Positions 1 through 10,022 of a stretch of DNA of 54,301 nucleotides are shown piece by piece (position 1 is the first letter of the stretch; each line of letters starts with the position of its first letter). Source of the DNA: Gnetum montanum (lineage: Eukaryota > Streptophyta > Gnetopsida > Gnetales > Gnetaceae); NCBI GenBank assembly GCA_015680685.1, contig MNCI01035665.1:78047-132347 (forward strand), given 5' to 3'. The notes under the pieces are model-generated. The model saw nothing but the letters and a program-made list of their open reading frames with translations. It searched no databases and had not been told where the DNA came from. A program made the translations under genes and the position numbers.

Positions 1-1335
1 CAAGTTATCCATGTACTGCAAGAAAAAATGCCAACCTGTTGTGCTTTTCTGAACTCTGCCTACGACTGTCTTGAAGCTTATTATGCTCATCACGCTGCCG
101 TGCGTAATAGAGCGTAAACCCATCCTTTGAACCAATCTGATGTGCGTTTTTGTTGGAATTGCGAATCTTTTCCTGAGGCCGACTCGTAATTTTCACGGTG
201 TTTCAGGGTACATCCAACATAAGCATATGTCGGAAGAAACAAACGTGAGACATCAACGCTACTGCGAGCTCCTTAGGCATCCATCTTTGGCCTTGCCCAA
301 TGAGCCTTCGGTTCCTAGGGGTTTCAGGCTAGATAGATTTTGTGACTATGACCAACTATCTGGTTACACCACGAATTATTGTCTATCATTGCAAGATGAC
401 ATCCAAAGATTGATCGACCTAGAAAAGTTGGTGCTGGATGAAAGTAGCCCAGTATGCCCTGAAAATCAATCTATGTATGTCTACACAGATCCCCTCAATG
501 CCAATAATGCCAGTTACGTAATCAATGCTATCGGTATTGACAATGATCCTAGGCCACCCTTCCAGTCGTTTATGATTCGTGTACGTCAGCACGGTGCGCC
601 GATACCACCAATGGTTGGTCTGAGCTCGCAGCCACCCTTTGTCCTGAAGGTCCCACCATGGGCATCTACCTCTGCACTGCCTATTGGCGAGGTCACACGA
701 CCCCGTCAGTTAACACCTCTAGCTCCATTCATCATCAGGGGGCCAACGTCTTTGACAACCCCCATCCCATGCAACAACATTAAACAATCTCCTCATCCCA
801 CAAGGCGAGAAGCCCACTTGGTGAGTGAGATGGCGAAGGGAAGTATCATCAAAGGTATCGCCAAGCCTACGCCTTCACCCCTTGCATTTACGCCTTCGTC
901 ACTAGAGATGAAGGTCGACACGATTACACAGCCTGCATCATCTTGTCAGCAAGGATCTGAACTTGGGTCCGAAGTCATCTCTCCTCAAGAAATTTATCTT
1001 CTAAGATGAATCGAGGAGGAGGAAGGTATCAAACAGGTAGGCGGCTAAGAATTCTTGGATGCCCTTGACCAGGTGGGGCAAGCCCTAAGGCAGAAAAATG
1101 CTACATTGAGCTTATATGACCTAGTCATGACATCTGTACCTCATCGAGAGGCTCTAGCCTGCATGTTGATAGCGATTCCGATCGATGGAAACATGCCAGT
1201 AGAAGAGGGAGCGATCCACTCGGTAATGCTTTCCTCTATACTCATGGAGTCCACAACACCCCACTTAACTTTCAGTAATGATGCCATCAGGAAAGACCTT
1301 GAAGGGGGTCAGGTGACTACAGTGCCTTCTTTATC
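1..1335 (+). pseudogene. Partial gag / gag-protease linker of a Tat-type Ty3/gypsy element
   Basis: This is coding-like DNA cut off by the window start. Frame 1 is open at the left edge for about 38 codons. Frame 2 is then open from about 230 to 1006 and again from 1055 to 1339, so there is at least one frameshift and several stops. The product is rich in proline and polar residues, and its last part (around LDALDQVGQAL, VPHREALACML and ISFSND-like FSNDAIRKD) resembles the linker that precedes the protease in Tat-lineage polyproteins. No clear zinc knuckle or capsid core is visible. The next region downstream is the protease in another frame. The assignment as gag or linker rests mainly on this order, so the exact domain is uncertain. 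Confidence 0.55.
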
Positions 1336-1353
1336 ATAATTCGGGTTGGCCAA

Positions 1354-2075
1354 CACTAGATTCAGAGGGTATACGTTGATCATGGGGCAACCACGAATGT
1401 CATTTCTTTCCCTATTGTGGGCAAGTTGGGATTGATCGACCAGATCAAACCAACAACGACATTTTGTTTGAGGTCCTTCAATGGGACATGCATCCTAGTG
1501 AAAGGCATAGTTCACGTAAACTTCGTAGTAGGGGACCAATTCCCCATAGATGCAACGTTCATCGTAGTCAAAGAAATGCCCGGGTTTAACCTGATCTTGG
1601 GAAGGTCATGGTTAGCGCAACTCAGGGCTATCTCCTCATCCATACACCAAGAAATCCACTTACCATACGCAGGTAGAGACATGGTAATCCATGGGGACGA
1701 AGTGGCAATGCAAGCAATCAGCAATGTAGGCATGGAACACAAAGGTTACAACCTCTAAGGATGAAATGCCTGATCATGCACGCATTAATCGTGCAACAGA
1801 AGGGTCGATCCAGTGAACCAACCCTCAAATCGACAACGCATGGGTTGAGTTGCCCTTCCAAGTGAAGGACAATGATATGAACAGGGGCCCTAGTGAAACA
1901 CCTCGACCTTATGTTCCAATCAACCCACGACGGGTTAAGAAGCAGTTGCACATGGCGTAGCGGCCCTACAGCTTCCCGCCCGACTACTATCCTTATACAT
2001 TCATCGTTTCCTTATCTTGTTAGTATGCCGACCGTTCGGTATGCTATGCTACGGCCTGAAACAGCCAAAAACTAA
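1354..2075 (+). pseudogene. Retropepsin (aspartic protease) and downstream linker, Ty3/gypsy
   Basis: Frame 1 reads VDHGATTNVISFPIVGKLG from about 1375, matching the retropepsin active-site stretch, but the usual DSG/DNG is DHG here. The closing strand is NLILGRSWL near 1591-1620, the ILGRPWL motif of gypsy proteases. After a frame change near 1740 a further coding stretch (RPYVPINPRRVKKQL) runs to about 2010 with TGA and TAG codons. The enzyme would cut the gag-pol polyprotein in virus-like particles. This copy cannot be translated intact. RT of the same type starts only at about 7695, an unusual 5.6 kb away. Confidence 0.7.
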
Positions 2076-2240
2076 CATCGCTGCCTTATTGTTTTATTAA
2101 TGAACTACCTCTTTTGGGCATTTGCTCGAAATGGCCTGAAACTAGCACCTACCGCTTATCGCTTTAATTTGTCACGCAACGGCCCAAAATGGCCCAAATC
2201 TAGCAATGGCCCTAAATGGCCTAAAACTAGCATATAAAAG
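2045..2240 (+). repeat. Degenerate short tandem repeat (GGCCTGAAACTAGC-like)
   Basis: Units such as GGCCTGAAACAGCC, GGCCTGAAACTAGC, GGCCCAAATCTAGC and GGCCTAAAACTAGC recur every 25-60 bases. They are imperfect and irregularly spaced. The repeat lies between the protease remnant and the 3' end of the opposite-strand gene. A TTTATT at 2093-2098 could be a poly(A) signal (AATAAA) for that gene. Similar ACTAAACTAG and CTTAAACTGG words recur at 7200-7430 and 11130-11400. Confidence 0.45.
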
Positions 2241-2366
2241 CATGAAAACTTTACATAGTACACAAGTTAACACAAAATCAATTTTCTTGTCGAAGTTCTT
2301 CATTTCATTCAAAATTCCCACCTATTGGCGATGTTGCAAAATTTTCAAAAAAAAAATCCCATGCTG

Positions 2367-2506
2367 TCATGGGATGTTTCTAGTTGCAGTGCCTTCCCTG
2401 TTTACCTTCACTTTATCTACTTGTGCATCATCCGCTCCTACATTGCCTTCTACTGATCCTGCATTCCCTACCCCCACAGGTCTCACAACCTCATCCAGAG
2501 CTTTCA
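2367..2506 (-). pseudogene. Exon 7: C-terminal tail
   Basis: After a CTTTCAG acceptor the frame VKALDEVVRPVGVGNAGSV runs 45 codons to a TGA at 2369-2367. The tail is acidic (EGNVGADDAQVDK). It is the last block before the tandem repeat at 2045-2240 and the possible poly(A) signal at 2098-2093. Confidence 0.4.
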
Positions 2507-2582
2507 CTGAAAGAAGGAAGTAGTTAGCTAGGGAAATAAACGCAATAAATGCAAGCTGTAACATAACATGAAAGCGACTAAC

Positions 2583-3402
2583 CTAAGAGGAGCTTGTGCC
2601 GGTCTCAAGGGGTATCTGGTCTAGACCGAGCTTGAGGTGACGCCAAATCTCCTCTACCAAAATATCCATCCAACCATTGCCGAATTTAGCATTTGCTGCG
2701 GTAGCCTTCTCCCTTTCCACGGTTGTCCATTTTAAAGGTTTCGAGGAAAGGGAAGTAGTCGCGGTCTCTCCTGTGGGAAGGTTCACCCTCAAGTCAGGAG
2801 ATTCCATGACCTCCACCTACTCTTTAAACTTAGCATAAGCCTTAGAAGCACTGATGGCCTCACAAATGCTTCATACATGAAGGCCTCTACAGTAGCGTCT
2901 CTGTACAGTTTTTGGTGGGTCTCATTCTCCAACTTCTACACATGTTTATGGTCTCTCTAGATTTTCCCCCATTTGAAAACCTTAGCGTTGATGTCTTTCA
3001 TGTCTTGGCACTTCTGGTTCAGTAAGTCCATCTGCCTTTGCTACTCAGCTATCTCATGGGTGGATTCAACATTCTAATAAATGATGGTCCAAAACTTGGT
3101 GTAGTCGTCTACAGCCCTTTTCAAATCAATAGGGTCAGGATTACAGTTTATGAGGAAGTCGACCTTCGACCTAAGATTCCCCATCTCGACGATCAATTCA
3201 GCCTCCCTTTGTTTGGCCCAGTGGATCCATTTCTACAGGTCCTCATTAGCACGCCTACATTTCCATAGAGAGCATGCCGAGTGCAAAACACACTTGTGAG
3301 CCTCGTCAAACATGCGACGAGGCACTTAGGTCACTTTAGGTGAAAGTGTGGGCACCGCGCCAACCTTCATAGGTTGTGTTGGGTCCCACTTGAGCCGAGA
3401 GG
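2583..3402 (-). pseudogene. Exon 6: coiled-coil region
   Basis: One frame runs from SRLKWDPTQP through heptad-like segments rich in Glu, Lys, Leu and Gln (for example QREAELIVEMGNLRSKV and LENETHQKLYRDATVEAF) to EVMESPDLRVNL and LETGTSSS at 2586. Several TAG codons fall where Gln fits. A shift of one base near 2820 may separate the two halves. A TTAG|GTTAGT donor ends it. The counterpart at 51112-51369 is also a coiled coil, so the two accessory genes share this layout. Confidence 0.45.
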
Positions 3403-3504
3403 CTGTTTGACACATAGAGTGTAGTAATCACATTAGCATAGCATAATCAACAAACTCGAAAACTTCAGCATAGCAACATAAGGATAGTGAACACTGATAC
3501 TTAC

Positions 3505-4056
3505 CCACGCTAGGGTCTGCCTATTGAAGGCATCTGATCATGTCGTCAACAAGTCCCTGCATGAATGAAAACTTGTTAGGGACATCAGCTCACGACTCTA
3601 TACGAAGCGGAGGAGGTCCCGCGATGTCTGTAGTAACACCTGTTACACGATTAAGCATGTCAACAATAGTCAAAGTGGACTACGATAAGGCACACGTAGA
3701 GCCCAACTCACCGGCATATGGCTACGGTCATTTTTCTTGCCAAGACAAGACGACCGTGGTAGACACGGTAGAAGGCCCTGCCAAATCCATGCAAATCCCT
3801 TCCTCATGCGCTGGTGCCTTTCCTTTTAGGAGACCAGCATTTCTTTTATTTTGGGGGGGGGGGGGGGGGGGAACCTCTTCGTTGATAGGAAGAGGCTCCC
3901 TAATGACAAGAGCCCCTACCTTGGAGACAGGAGCTCCATTATTCCCAACCAAGGCCCTTTCCTTCGAAATTGGGGCCACCGCGTCTTTGTTCATCACCCC
4001 TGTCCTAAGAGCTGACACCTCCTCATCGCTTTCTTCTTCATCTTCTTCTTCTTCTA
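3505..4056 (-). pseudogene. Exon 5: acidic and proline-rich stretch
   Basis: Begins VEEEEDEEESDEEV, a strongly acidic run, and contains a run of prolines coded by the 19-base G tract on the + strand (3853-3871). It continues through KAPAHEEGICMDLAGPS, a TGA and two TAG, to a GTAAGT donor at 3504. The composition suggests a flexible or activation-type linker between the globular part and the coiled coil. The homopolymer length may vary or be mis-sequenced, which affects the frame. Confidence 0.45.
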
Positions 4057-4188
4057 CTAAGCAAAAATCATGTTTGCGTCAATTCAAAACAATTTGGTTC
4101 AAAATAGGTGCTATGCTACGCTGCACCACCTAGCACAACATAGCACAACAAACTATAACAAAATAAGCATTATGCAAAAAATGCTTAC

Positions 4189-5244
4189 CAATAGGGGGTT
4201 GTGTCCATTGCAGCTTGAGCCGCAGTCTCCATCCCTCCTCGTCATGAGGGCTTTCCCTGGCTGGGGGAGATCTCTTCCTTCGTAGCTCCTTGGGCATAAT
4301 CTCAACTATGAGACATTCACCCTATATCATGCTACCGGCTATAATAGGGAGGGGGGGGGGGGATTCTCCTACACTATCCTGGCCATGGGCACTATGACCT
4401 GCCAGACCTCTAGTCATTACAGATAATGACTCCCCAACCATTTCTGGAGGATCTGGGACCTGCATAGTTCAGAGGACCTGCCGAATCCATGGCTTAGGAA
4501 TCTGGTCGTGATCTAGCACGGACCAGACTCCATCCTCCTGGACCACCAAGAACTCCACGAAGCACTTTAAATAGCCTATTTATAAAGCATAATGTATGTT
4601 AGAATGGGACTCCGTTTGCTCATGGAGTCCCATAATCTCAGCCTACAAACCATTACATAGGAATTCGACCCATTTGTAATGGGTCCCCTCTTCCATGACA
4701 TCCCGCATCACCCAAGCCTACTCAAGCCCCAGGACCTTCCCTTGGGTGAGTAGTTGAGGGAATGTGTAGGCACGAAAGATCAGGTATATCCCCATGGTAG
4801 GGCCTTCCTTAAGCTTATCCATGGGGAACCCTTTTCGCTCCTTTGGGAGCCTCAGCCACTCCTTGATATGCTACTTCTACAAGGTCAACTCTTGTTTGCC
4901 CTTCGACACTACGGAGGCGCCATCGGTAGGAATTCCAAACAGATCCGTAAACAGCTGGTCATCGATGTCAATGACCACCCGCAAGCCCTGCACATACATA
5001 TGAAAATGACCTACCTTCCCAGAGAAGGAGTTGACCAAAGAAAGCATCTCGATGACAGAGACGCTCAGGTTCAGAGCCATGAAAAGATCCATAAGCCCCG
5101 CCCTTCGGACTTTCATGAGCAAAGAATCCAGGGCCCCTTACTCTAACCAGCTCTGGCTCACCACTACTTCACCATATTTGAACTAGATTTTCGCTCCCTA
5201 CCTCTGGGTAGTTACCACCATCACCTCACAAGGCTTCTTCGCCC
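4189..5244 (-). pseudogene. Exon 4: plant transposon protein-like domain
   Basis: The acceptor is ATTTTTTGCAG. The frame is continuous for 1056 bases apart from stops, many of them TAG where CAG would fit. A central stretch, roughly ALNLSVSVIEMLSLVNSF followed by FHMYVQGLRVVIDIDDQLF and FGIPTDG, looks like the conserved core of 'putative plant transposon protein' domains (short strand, then ...RGxxVxI...LGIP). The exon ends at a GTAAGC donor (4188) after KRSPPARESPHDEEGW. The domain name is from memory of the pattern, not from a search. Confidence 0.5.
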
Positions 5245-5381
5245 CTGCAAAAAATTTCACAAAACACACTTAGCCTAACAATGTAGAGAATGCAAGGACT
5301 ACGAAAATACTTGAGCATGTGGCATCATTTTTTTGATCCACCAGGTCTGTACGGTAATGGGAATAGCGGGAGTTCAACTAC

Positions 5382-5628
5382 CAGAATGGTTTCAAGCGTG
5401 ATTTGTTTGAAAGGTTCTCTCCACTCCTTGTCTAGATAACCCTTGATCCTAAACTAATTTTAGAAAGTGACGAGCGCATGTCGGTAAGTGTGGTATTCTC
5501 CCCCACACTGACCAATCACACCTGCCCGCAAGCTCTTGGTAGAAGCAAACTCCTGTAGGGCTAGCTGTGTCGTAGCCAGCAGATCCAGCTGGTCGTGAAC
5601 CCCATCATCATCAATGTGGAACCTAGCG
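5382..5628 (-). pseudogene. Exon 3 of the opposite-strand gene
   Basis: The block reads ARFHIDDDGVHDQLDLLA, then STKSLRAGVIGQCGGEYHTY, then ends ...FKQITLETIL before a GTAGTT donor. One TAA and one TAG interrupt it. The clean protein-like composition in one frame over 247 bases supports an exon. The residues after the FCP1-like part match nothing I can name. Confidence 0.5.
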
Positions 5629-5705
5629 CTAAGCACACACTATTAGCATTCGGCCAAGTATAGCCGATGTTGCACAATGAAGCAAAGCAAGGATGCAAAA
5701 CTCAC

Positions 5706-6155
5706 CTGCTAGCATAATAGATGATCCTCTGTGGGTTCTGAAAGTGCATTGCCATGTGACGTGCAAGGTACAACATGTTGTACTAGTGATAGCACTAGTA
5801 TTTTGGCATGTCCCAAATCTAGGATAAATGCCTCAACCCTGTTGAGTATTGGTCAGACCCTCCTCCCAGCCTAATGATGGTCGCCTTGTCGGAAAGATAT
5901 CTTAGGATGCCCTGATTGGCCCCTGGCAACATGGCCTTTATTATGTCGGATGCCTGTGTCTCATCTAAGGAAGACCAAACAATCACACTAAAGTGATAGA
6001 GAAGGAATTACAAGAAGTCTCGTGCCCCTGCCCTGAACCAAACTGCTCGATCTCCCACATGTATCGGGGGAGGAGGAGTGTTGGTCATAGGTCTGCTCAC
6101 ATGGCATAAGAAGCCTCCAAGATCCAAAACGATCAGCCTAGACCTTGGCCCTGCC
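5706..6155 (-). pseudogene. Exon 2: FCP1/HAD-like phosphatase domain
   Basis: Starting in phase 1 after TGTGCAG, the frame reads LIVLDLGGFLCHV, which fits motif I of plant FCP1-like (NLI-interacting factor-like) phosphatases, where DLNGLL or DLDGTL is usual. It continues with WFRAGARDFL, then VIVWSSLDETQASDI, matching the motif II strand (..GIWSS..) of that family. LRHLSQ-like/IWD and a YNMLYLA stretch correspond in spacing to the later part of the domain. The second acid of motif I is glycine and the Asp-Asp of motif III is absent, so this copy would be inactive even without its four internal stops (one TAA, three TAG). It ends at GCAG|GTGAGT. The family call is by eye and needs a profile search. 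Confidence 0.5.
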
Positions 6156-6692
6156 CTGCACAATGCAATCAACAATTATTGGCATCACACTTGAATGCAG
6201 TATGTGCAACATAGCAGCGTCTAGTAGTCCATAAATGTAGCATAGCATAAAATCCTGTCCATACACAGCATAGTAAAGGTGTGAGAGCCTAGCATAGTGA
6301 AGACATGCAAACAACTCAGCATAGATGTAAAATGATTGGCGACATGCCCAAACAAAACACACATCGCACTGCCGCACCGCACATGACCAAACCCTCCTAA
6401 AGTTGTTTACGTTATGACATACTAGGGTCAAACAACTTAAACTGCCCCAGCCCCACAGGCATGACAACTGTAGCGGTAGCAATCCCAACGGCCTTACAAC
6501 GAAACCTTTGCACATCAGCCATGACTGAGAAAGAGGCCAAAATGATGCAAAGGCTAAAATAATGTGGTTACAAAAAACATAGATAGCATAACGAATAGGA
6601 TGCAAAGCTAGGGTAGAAAAATAGGAAAGGCGCAAGACGAAAAAAGCAAAGGAGGCATGAAAAATTACTGGGTTAATAGCGTGCTCTCTCAC

Positions 6693-6820
6693 GTCGGAAC
6701 ACACACTTTTGGCACACGTCTCAGGGCCTTTTTCACCTCCTCAACCTTTGCAAGCACCAGATGAGTCTTAGGAGCTATGACCCTCCTTGTAGATTTACAA
6801 CCTTTGCTGTAAAAATTCAT
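6693..6820 (-). pseudogene. Exon 1 of the opposite-strand gene: basic N-terminus
   Basis: The ATG is at 6820-6818 and the 128-base block stays open to a GTGAGA donor at 6692. It encodes about 42 residues rich in lysine and arginine (begins MNFYSKGCKSTRRV, later VEEVKKALRRVPK). The basic start is similar in character, not in sequence, to the start of the gene at 52962. The ATG was chosen because it is the first one after the TATA box (6928-6921) that opens a long frame; an earlier ATG near 6880 ends after 15 codons. Confidence 0.5.
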
Positions 6821-6920
6821 CTTACTAGTCAACTGCTTCGTGCTCCGAAATCATTGTACGCTCTGATGAAGGTCATGCACACCTACGGTGGAAATAGCAA
6901 AATTACCTGGGTTTAACCCC

Positions 6921-7010
6921 TATTTATAGCTGCAAGGGCAAGATGAGGAAACTTACCTCTTTCTCTCTCCGATTAATGCAAAGCGTGCCCTGTAGCATAG
7001 CATGCTCACC
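6921..7010 (-). promoter_or_regulatory. TATA box and upstream TAGCATAGC motif of the opposite-strand gene
   Basis: TATTTATA at 6921-6928 reads TATAAATA on the minus strand, followed by AGGGG, about 100 bases before the exon 1 ATG. Some 70 bases farther upstream lies GTAGCATAGCATGCTC (about 6995-7010), a word that is also repeated upstream of the TATA box at 13347. The order motif, TATA box, ATG supports an independent promoter for this strand. Confidence 0.5.
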
Positions 7011-7694
7011 ACGACATCATAACACTATTAGCATTTAAGCCTTGACCCACTTCAAGCCAACTACTCGCCTTCTGAAGACAAAGAAAAAATATATATAATA
7101 ATATTTATTTTCGATAAAGGGTCCGAAAAGACCTTGAACTAACGAGTCAAGTATAGTTGTGCTCTTCAGGGTCTGAAAAGATCCTAAAATAGCAGTTTCG
7201 ACCCACTACGTTCGCAGTCCACAATGACATTAAACTAACCATATCCTTGCACCAGCAGTCGCCTTGCCCTCTTCCACATGGGTGGTATCACATTTCCTAA
7301 TGGTTTCATGATTCCATTTCTCGCACTGATAGTTCGATACTCCTTGTACTCACAATTTTTTTTATCATTATTTTGCATATCAAGATTTCGCATGTTACAA
7401 TATGGCAATTCGAGATGACACTAAACTAGTAGTTTGGCATTCACGTATCTACCGTCACATGTTCCATTAACAATTATACACTCCTGCATCTTGGTGGTCC
7501 ACTGCAACCTTCAAATAACAAGCTTTCAATCTTTATGTCGCCTCACTTAGCAAGTTGCATCTTGGTGTTGCTTTGCAGATTTGCGTTTCACCCAATTTCT
7601 GATGATCCTTACCCAGGCTTTCATCTTATGATAACAGGTTAAGCAAGAGATTGGAATCCATCATACCCTTTCCACACCTTTAATGTTAGCAGGG
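7011..7694. other. Non-coding spacer with small degenerate duplications
   Basis: No coding frame is seen. GGGTCCGAAAAGACCTTGAA (about 7118) and GGGTCTGAAAAGATCCTAAA (about 7169) are two diverged copies about 51 bases apart. Acceptor-like TTGCAG (7578), AACAG (7637) and TTAGCAG (7690) occur just before the RT frame starts. Confidence 0.4.
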
Positions 7695-7751
7695 CCACAG
7701 GGCAAGCTCATGAGACAGTTAAACCCCAACATCATCGACTAGGGGTCGACT

Positions 7752-8756
7752 ATGATTAACACTATAGCAGCCTTGGAAGTATCCCCAGATTGGCCCAGAC
7801 ACCTGGTCCAAACCGTAGATTTAGAGGTCGGGGATGTAATCGAAGATCCTCTTGTCGAGATACCTATGACCACGTCAAAGGGAAAGGTAAAGACGTTAAG
7901 ACTCAGCTCCCTCCTAGACACACAAACACATGAAAGCGTAGTTAAAGATCTGCAAGATCACATCGATGACTTCGCATGGTCATACAGCGACATGCCGGGT
8001 CTGGATCCATAGCTGATTCAGCATAACATTGTCCTAGACCCACACGTAAAGGAAGTCCAGCAAAAGGCTTGTAAAATTAAGCCAGAAATCGCACTAGCCG
8101 TGAAGGATGAAATCACTAAGTTATACCAAGCAAGCTTCATCTGTGTGGTTGACTATTTAGAGTGGGTGTCCAACATCGTTGTATTTTCAAAAAAAATAGG
8201 AGGGATACGAATCTGTATAGACTTCTGAGACTTGAACAAGGCAATGATCAAAGACAACTTCCCACTCCTGAGCATTGATCAGCTCATCGACACCACGGCT
8301 GGTCATGCCTTGCTATCCTTCATGGATGGCTTCTCTGGATACAACCAAATCTGCATTAACCCAGAGCACCAGTTGTCTACAACCTTCATGACTTCATGGG
8401 GAACCTTTTGTTATATCATGATGCCTTTCGGGCCCAAGAATGCTAGAGCAACCTACCAGCGAGCCATGACCTACATTTTTAGTGACTACATCTTGGAAAC
8501 ATTAAACGATTACTTAGATGACATAGCAGTTAAGTCCAAGGAGGCAACTGATCACCCACGCAATCCTAAGAAGTGTGTCTTAGATGACATACACAACTTA
8601 CGTCTCAATCCTAAGAAGTGCGTCTTCAGAGTAAAGACCGAATGCATGTTAGGGTTCGTAGTATCAAAGGCTGGAATACGGGTGGACCTCAACAAAGTCA
8701 AGGCCATCGTCAATCTAGCATTCCGCAAAAACCTTAAGGAGTTGCACTGTTTATAA
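7752..8756 (+). pseudogene. Reverse transcriptase domain
   Basis: The N-terminal linker includes FAWSYSDMPGLDP, the usual start of plant gypsy RT. Then come KKIGGIRICIDF, DLNKAMIKDNFPLL, FMDGFSGYNQI, MPFGPKNARATYQRAM and the catalytic box YLDDIAVKSK (about 8511), where YVDD or YIDD is usual. LNPKKCVF occurs twice in diverged form (8565 and 8607), a duplication of about 42 bases inside the thumb side. In-frame TAG at 8010, TGA at 8226 and TAA at 8754 break the frame. Confidence 0.88.
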
Positions 8757-9230
8757 GGCAGAGTGCAATTCATTCAAAGGTTCATAGCTAGGTTGACTGA
8801 CAAGTTACACCCCATGCAACATCTTCTAAAGAAGGGGGTTGACTTTGAATGGACAACCCAATGTCAACAAGCCTTTGATGCCCTGAAGAAGGAGCTCTTG
8901 CACCTCCCAACGATGCACTCGCCGTGAAGGGATAGACCCTTCTTCATATACCTTGTCACTTCCGACACATCTGTAGCAGCACTGCTATGTCAGAAATGGG
9001 ATGACAGTTCTGAGATACCAGTGTATTACCTGAGCCATGCACTAATAGCACATGAGGCAAAATACAACGAAGTGGAGACGAATTTCCTAGCCTTAGTATT
9101 CGCATTAAAAAAATGACGACATTACCTATTTCGCAGCACAACCAATATCATTTGCAAAAGCAACATACTCCGGGCTATCACTAGCAACCTGTACGAAAGT
9201 AGCAAAATAGCCCAATGGAAATCAATAACC
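8757..9230 (+). pseudogene. RNase H domain (retroviral type)
   Basis: Follows RT directly: GRVQFIQRFIARLTDKLHP, then DFEWTTQCQQAFDALKKEL, then FIYLVTSDTSVAALLCQ and PVYYLSHALIAHEAKYNEVE, LALVFALKK. These are the standard connection and RNase H signatures of gypsy elements. TGA codons at about 8925 and 9114 interrupt it. Confidence 0.8.
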
Positions 9231-9379
9231 ACGGAGTTCAACCTATGCTATGTAAGTCAATCATCGACAAAAGGTCAAGCCATAGCAACCCAACTTATAG
9301 CCTCTCCAGTCAACGACCAGGCTACCATAGACCCCAAATTCCTAGACGAATACGTCAACAATGTCATCATCGCCCCATC

Positions 9380-9790
9380 GCATTTCGAAGCTACCTTACA
9401 TTTTGACGGTGCCTCAACCACGCGAGGAGGTAGTGCCACTACCACGATCACATTCCCCTCTGGTGAAATGCCTTCATCCACTTATTGTTTTGCGTTCCCC
9501 TGCACCAAAAATGTGGTAGAATACCAGGGGCTACTTAGAGGCCTCGTAACTGCCTGACTGCTGCATATACAACACCTGGAAATCTAGGGAGATTCACAAC
9601 TAGTTGTGAATAAAATCATCGAAGCCTATGCCTGCAAGGCTACGCACTTGCAACCCCACTACGATTTAGCAAAAACCTTACTTAAATAATTTGCAACCAC
9701 CGATGTGCAACACATGCCACACAACGAGAACACCGTAGCAGATGCCTTAGCTACCCTCATGTTAAACATTCCATCACATTCCCTGGAAAA
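9380..9790 (+). pseudogene. Second, archaeal-type RNase H (aRNH)
   Basis: The four acids of this fold can be read in order: LHFDGAS (about 9400), VVEYQGLLRGL (about 9510), GDSQLVV (about 9590) and ENTVADALATL (about 9727). Plant Tat-lineage elements carry this extra domain between RNase H and integrase. Three stops (TGA about 9555, TAG about 9585, TAA about 9687) fall inside, but no catalytic acid is lost. Confidence 0.8.
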
Positions 9791-10022
9791 CCTGCCAACC
9801 TCGATCATAGAATGTGCAAAGCCTATCACTTAGGTGGAACACGTGGTATCTGTCAATACCACGGATGCCCCGGAGTGGTATACTGATATTAAAGCTTATC
9901 TGTAGCACGGTGAGCACCTAGGTGGATTGACATTGGCCTAGAGAGATGCAATCCATAAGCGTGCCCGACAATACGTGCTCATGGGAAATGACACCCTATG
10001 CCGATGATCCTATGATGGGATA

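Larger units (their letters stand above)
2367..6820 (-). pseudogene. Opposite-strand, seven-exon accessory gene inside the gypsy element (aORF-like)
   Basis: On the minus strand seven open or nearly open blocks are joined by consensus-like splice sites. Exons: 6820-6693, 6155-5706, 5628-5382, 5244-4189, 4056-3505, 3402-2583, 2506-2367. Donors include GTGAGA, GTGAGT, GTAGTT, GTAAGC, GTAAGT and GTTAGT; acceptors include TGTGCAG, TTTTGCAG, TTGCTTAG and CTTTCAG. The product order is: basic N-terminus, FCP1/HAD-like domain (exon 2), a domain ending FGIPTDG that resembles plant transposon proteins (exon 4), acidic and polyproline stretch (exon 5), coiled coil (exon 6), short tail. A TATAAATA lies about 100 bases upstream of the ATG. 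Several exons carry in-frame TAG/TAA, so this copy is dead. Additional antisense ORFs are known in Tat/Retand elements; whether this belongs to that group is inference. Confidence 0.65.

Noticed and set aside
6138-6704. 188-residue minus-strand ORF
   Set aside because: It lies almost wholly in the intron between exons 1 and 2 of the opposite-strand gene, in another frame, and its composition is Cys/Tyr/His-rich without any motif.
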